Source of the DNA: CAVRZY01 sp963725415
Lineage (GTDB): Bacteria > Acidobacteriota > Terriglobia > Bryobacterales > Bryobacteraceae
DNA length: 20,679 bases
Assembly: GCA_963725415.1 (NCBI GenBank)
Contig: CAVRZY010000216.1
Coordinates: 1-20,679, forward strand
Direction: 5' to 3'
Made by a program: the position numbers and the translations under genes. Shown here piece after piece: positions 19,078-20,679 of this stretch (positions are counted from its first letter, which is position 1; each line of letters begins with the position of its first letter). The notes beneath the pieces were generated by a model. It did no database searches. It had not been told where the DNA came from and saw only the letters and a program-made list of their open reading frames with translations.

Positions 19078-20109
19078 ATGAGCGGAGACATCACGCGTAG
19101 AGAATTGGTTTCAGGTTCCACACTCGGGGCGGGCGTCCTGGGTGGAGTGCTCTCGAGCGGAGCGCTGGCTGCGGCGGGCAAGCAACCGCCTCTGAAAGTT
19201 GGGCTGTATAGCATCACCTATCTGGGTGTCTGGTATCGAGGCGACGGGCTGGCGCTGGAGCAGGTGATCGGACGGGCCAAAAAGTACGGCTATCAAGGCG
19301 TCGAGATCGACGGCAAGCGGCCTCACGGCAATCCGCTGGACATGCCGAGGAACCGCTGCCGGGAGCTCCGCAAGAGAGCCGACGGCGAGGGGATCGAGAT
19401 CTACGCGGTTTCGGCCAACAACGACTTGAGCAGCCCTATATCGGAGCATCGCCAAACTCAGCTAGTCTACCTGCGCGAGCTCATGCGGATGACATCGGAC
19501 TTGGGCGCCAAGACGTTGCGCGTTTTTCTGGGCTGGCCCGGCGTGACCAAGATCCCGGCGGGCGGCGGCAGATATGACATCGCCCAGAAGGTCTGGCGAG
19601 TCGAGCACGAGGACTTCTCAGAGGCTGAGATCTGGGAATGGTGCCGCCAGGGGCTGATCGAGTCCGCCCGGTACGCCCGCGAATTCGGGGTCACGCTGGC
19701 GCTCCAGAATCACGCCCCGATCATCAAGGATTACCAGGACGTGCTGCGCATGGTCCGCGAGGTGGACTCGCCTGCCCTAAAGGTCTGCCTGGACGCGCCC
19801 CTGCTGCGGGAGAAGGATGAAGCTTCCATACGCAAAGCGGCGCTGGATGTGGGCGCCCTCCAGGTGTTGTCGCACTTCGGCGGCGAGTACGAAGAGGCGG
19901 CTGACGGAGCAGTGAAGGGCGCGCCCTTCTATGCCCCCTTCGTCCGGGCCATGCACGAGATCGGCTATTCGGGCTACATCGGCTACGAATTGTGCCACCC
20001 CTTGCCGGTGGTGAACGGGCAGACGGTGGGCCTCGAGTTCGCCGACAAGAACGCCCGGCTGGCGGCTGAATTCATGCGCGGCGTCATTGCCGCGGCCAGC
20101 GCAACGTAG
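19078..20109 (+). CDS. Tat-exported sugar phosphate isomerase/epimerase-like TIM barrel
   Basis: This 343-residue protein starts at the ATG at 19078, preceded by GGGAG at 5 bases, so the site decides the start. The N-terminus has a twin-arginine signal (ITRRELVSGSTLGAGVLGG), suggesting folded export. The rest is an AP-endonuclease-2/xylose-isomerase-like TIM barrel: YGYQGVEIDGK, IYAVSANNDL, LGAKTLRVFLGWPG, VTLALQNHAP, ALKVCLDAPLL and SGYIGYELCHPLP. The usual metal ligands of this fold are partly visible (E in GVEID, H in QNH, D in CLDA, E in GYELCH). The position often occupied by Glu in 'ENH' is Gln here, which is a common variant. The substrate is probably a sugar or inositol derivative but cannot be named. 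It is divergent from the secreted-protein operon, with about 90 bp between them. Confidence 0.85.
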   Translation: MSGDITRRELVSGSTLGAGVLGGVLSSGALAAAGKQPPLKVGLYSITYLGVWYRGDGLALEQVIGRAKKYGYQGVEIDGKRPHGNPLDMPRNRCRELRKRADGEGIEIYAVSANNDLSSPISEHRQTQLVYLRELMRMTSDLGAKTLRVFLGWPGVTKIPAGGGRYDIAQKVWRVEHEDFSEAEIWEWCRQGLIESARYAREFGVTLALQNHAPIIKDYQDVLRMVREVDSPALKVCLDAPLLREKDEASIRKAALDVGALQVLSHFGGEYEEAADGAVKGAPFYAPFVRAMHEIGYSGYIGYELCHPLPVVNGQTVGLEFADKNARLAAEFMRGVIAAASAT

Positions 20110-20122
20110 AGCACTGACAGCC

Positions 20123-20679
20123 ATGGGCGCTCCAGGATCGCACCGCCGGCCTGTATGGGAAGCGCAGGGGCGGTGGTTCCGTCTCCGCCAGTGGGCCGTG
20201 ACGGCGGTGAAGGCAATCCGGCCAAGGTATTGGATTGCAATCCTTGTGCTGGCGCTTTTGGGGTGGCCGGTTTACCGGGAAGCGACGCGGAACGTCCTGG
20301 TTATCGAACCATTCTCCGTTCCCAAGGAATTGGAGGCGGAGGGGTACGCTCCCGAGGTGATCGCCAGCCGTTTGGCCGATCAGATGGCCGAGATCACCAG
20401 GGGGAAGAAGGCCCGCTCGAAAGAGGCAACCGTATGGGGCGCGGTTGTGCCCTCTCCAGAGGCTGCTCTGCCCGACATTGAATTGCTACAGGCCAAACTT
20501 TCGCTTAGATCACTGGTGCAGTTTCTACAGGTCGTATTGGGCAACCAGCCTACCCGGATCAGTGGAGAGATCACGCTGGCCCGGAGCCGCGAAGCAGCCG
20601 GGGGAAGGGTCGAAGGCGGCCGGCAAAGCGGTTGGGCTGGAAGCGAACTTTCGCGTGGTGACCGGGCAGAACGAGCGTT
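20123..20679 (+). CDS. Membrane-anchored protein of unknown function, partial
   Basis: The frame from the ATG at 20123 stays open to the window end (more than 185 residues). It has a basic cytoplasmic N-terminus, one membrane helix (residues ~37-51, IAILVLALLGWPV), then VLVIEPFSVPKELEAEGYAPEVIASRLADQM, shown here only as the segments VLVIEPFSVP and GYAPEVIASRLADQ. Further on are LSLRSLVQFLQ and RISGEITLA. I recall similar N-terminal regions in front of TPR-containing proteins of Acidobacteria and Proteobacteria, but cannot name the family. Past ~20580 another frame (KAAGKAVGLEANFRVVTGQNE) looks more protein-like than the annotated one, so a one-base excess in the CCC near 20579-20582 is possible. 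It starts 13 bases after the isomerase-like gene and may be co-transcribed with it. Confidence 0.6.
   Translation, partial: MGAPGSHRRPVWEAQGRWFRLRQWAVTAVKAIRPRYWIAILVLALLGWPVYREATRNVLVIEPFSVPKELEAEGYAPEVIASRLADQMAEITRGKKARSKEATVWGAVVPSPEAALPDIELLQAKLSLRSLVQFLQVVLGNQPTRISGEITLARSREAAGGRVEGGRQSGWAGSELSRGDRAERA

Overview
The window is about 20.7 kb of GC-rich bacterial DNA. It most likely comes from an acidobacterium of the Solibacter/Bryobacter group. The best evidence is two adjacent exported proteins carrying the TIGR03437 ('Solibacter C-terminal') domain, one fused to a choice-of-anchor-V/CxxCH module. Tat- or Sec-exported orphan proteins and a membrane-anchored alkaline-phosphatase-superfamily protein fit that setting.

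Layout. (a) 15-4052, minus strand: uvrA followed 3 bp later by a large nucleotidyltransferase-fold protein. (b) 4256-7412, plus strand: three exported-protein genes (CxxCH + TIGR03437; TIGR03437; VirB10-like barrel with a glycine zipper). Copies of one dispersed palindromic repeat lie before the first gene, between the first and second, and after the third. (c) 7518-18988, minus strand: a long co-directional run. Read 5' to 3' it holds a small secreted repeat protein, a secreted alpha/beta-hydrolase-like protein with a PDZ domain, pyrR, pyrB, pyrC, a UPF0182 membrane protein, a sulfatase-like membrane protein, a MNT-type nucleotidyltransferase and a Cu(I) P-type ATPase. (d) 19078-end, plus strand: a Tat-exported sugar-isomerase-like TIM barrel and a membrane-anchored protein cut by the window edge.

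The pyr genes are tightly packed (8-bp gap, then a 20-bp overlap) and encode the regulator and the second and third steps of UMP synthesis. carAB, pyrD, pyrE and pyrF are not in the window. UPF0182 and the sulfatase-like gene are separated by only 8 bp if the GTG start is right.

The most striking anomaly is a block at about 12.63-17.33 kb where pyrR, pyrB, pyrC and UPF0182 are broken by about 28 single-base events. Nearly all are corrected by removing one base, often from a short homopolymer. Two more occur in the copper ATPase. With these corrections all five genes have intact motifs and normal family lengths, while uvrA and the other genes are clean. I read this mainly as insertion-type sequence error, not real decay, but it must be checked before any protein from this block is used.

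I did not find a clearly new defence or mobile system. The better leads are the repeat family with its conserved 12-base core, a secreted hydrolase that lacks its serine nucleophile and has no ordinary start codon, and an orphan MNT gene with a possible toxin remnant behind it.
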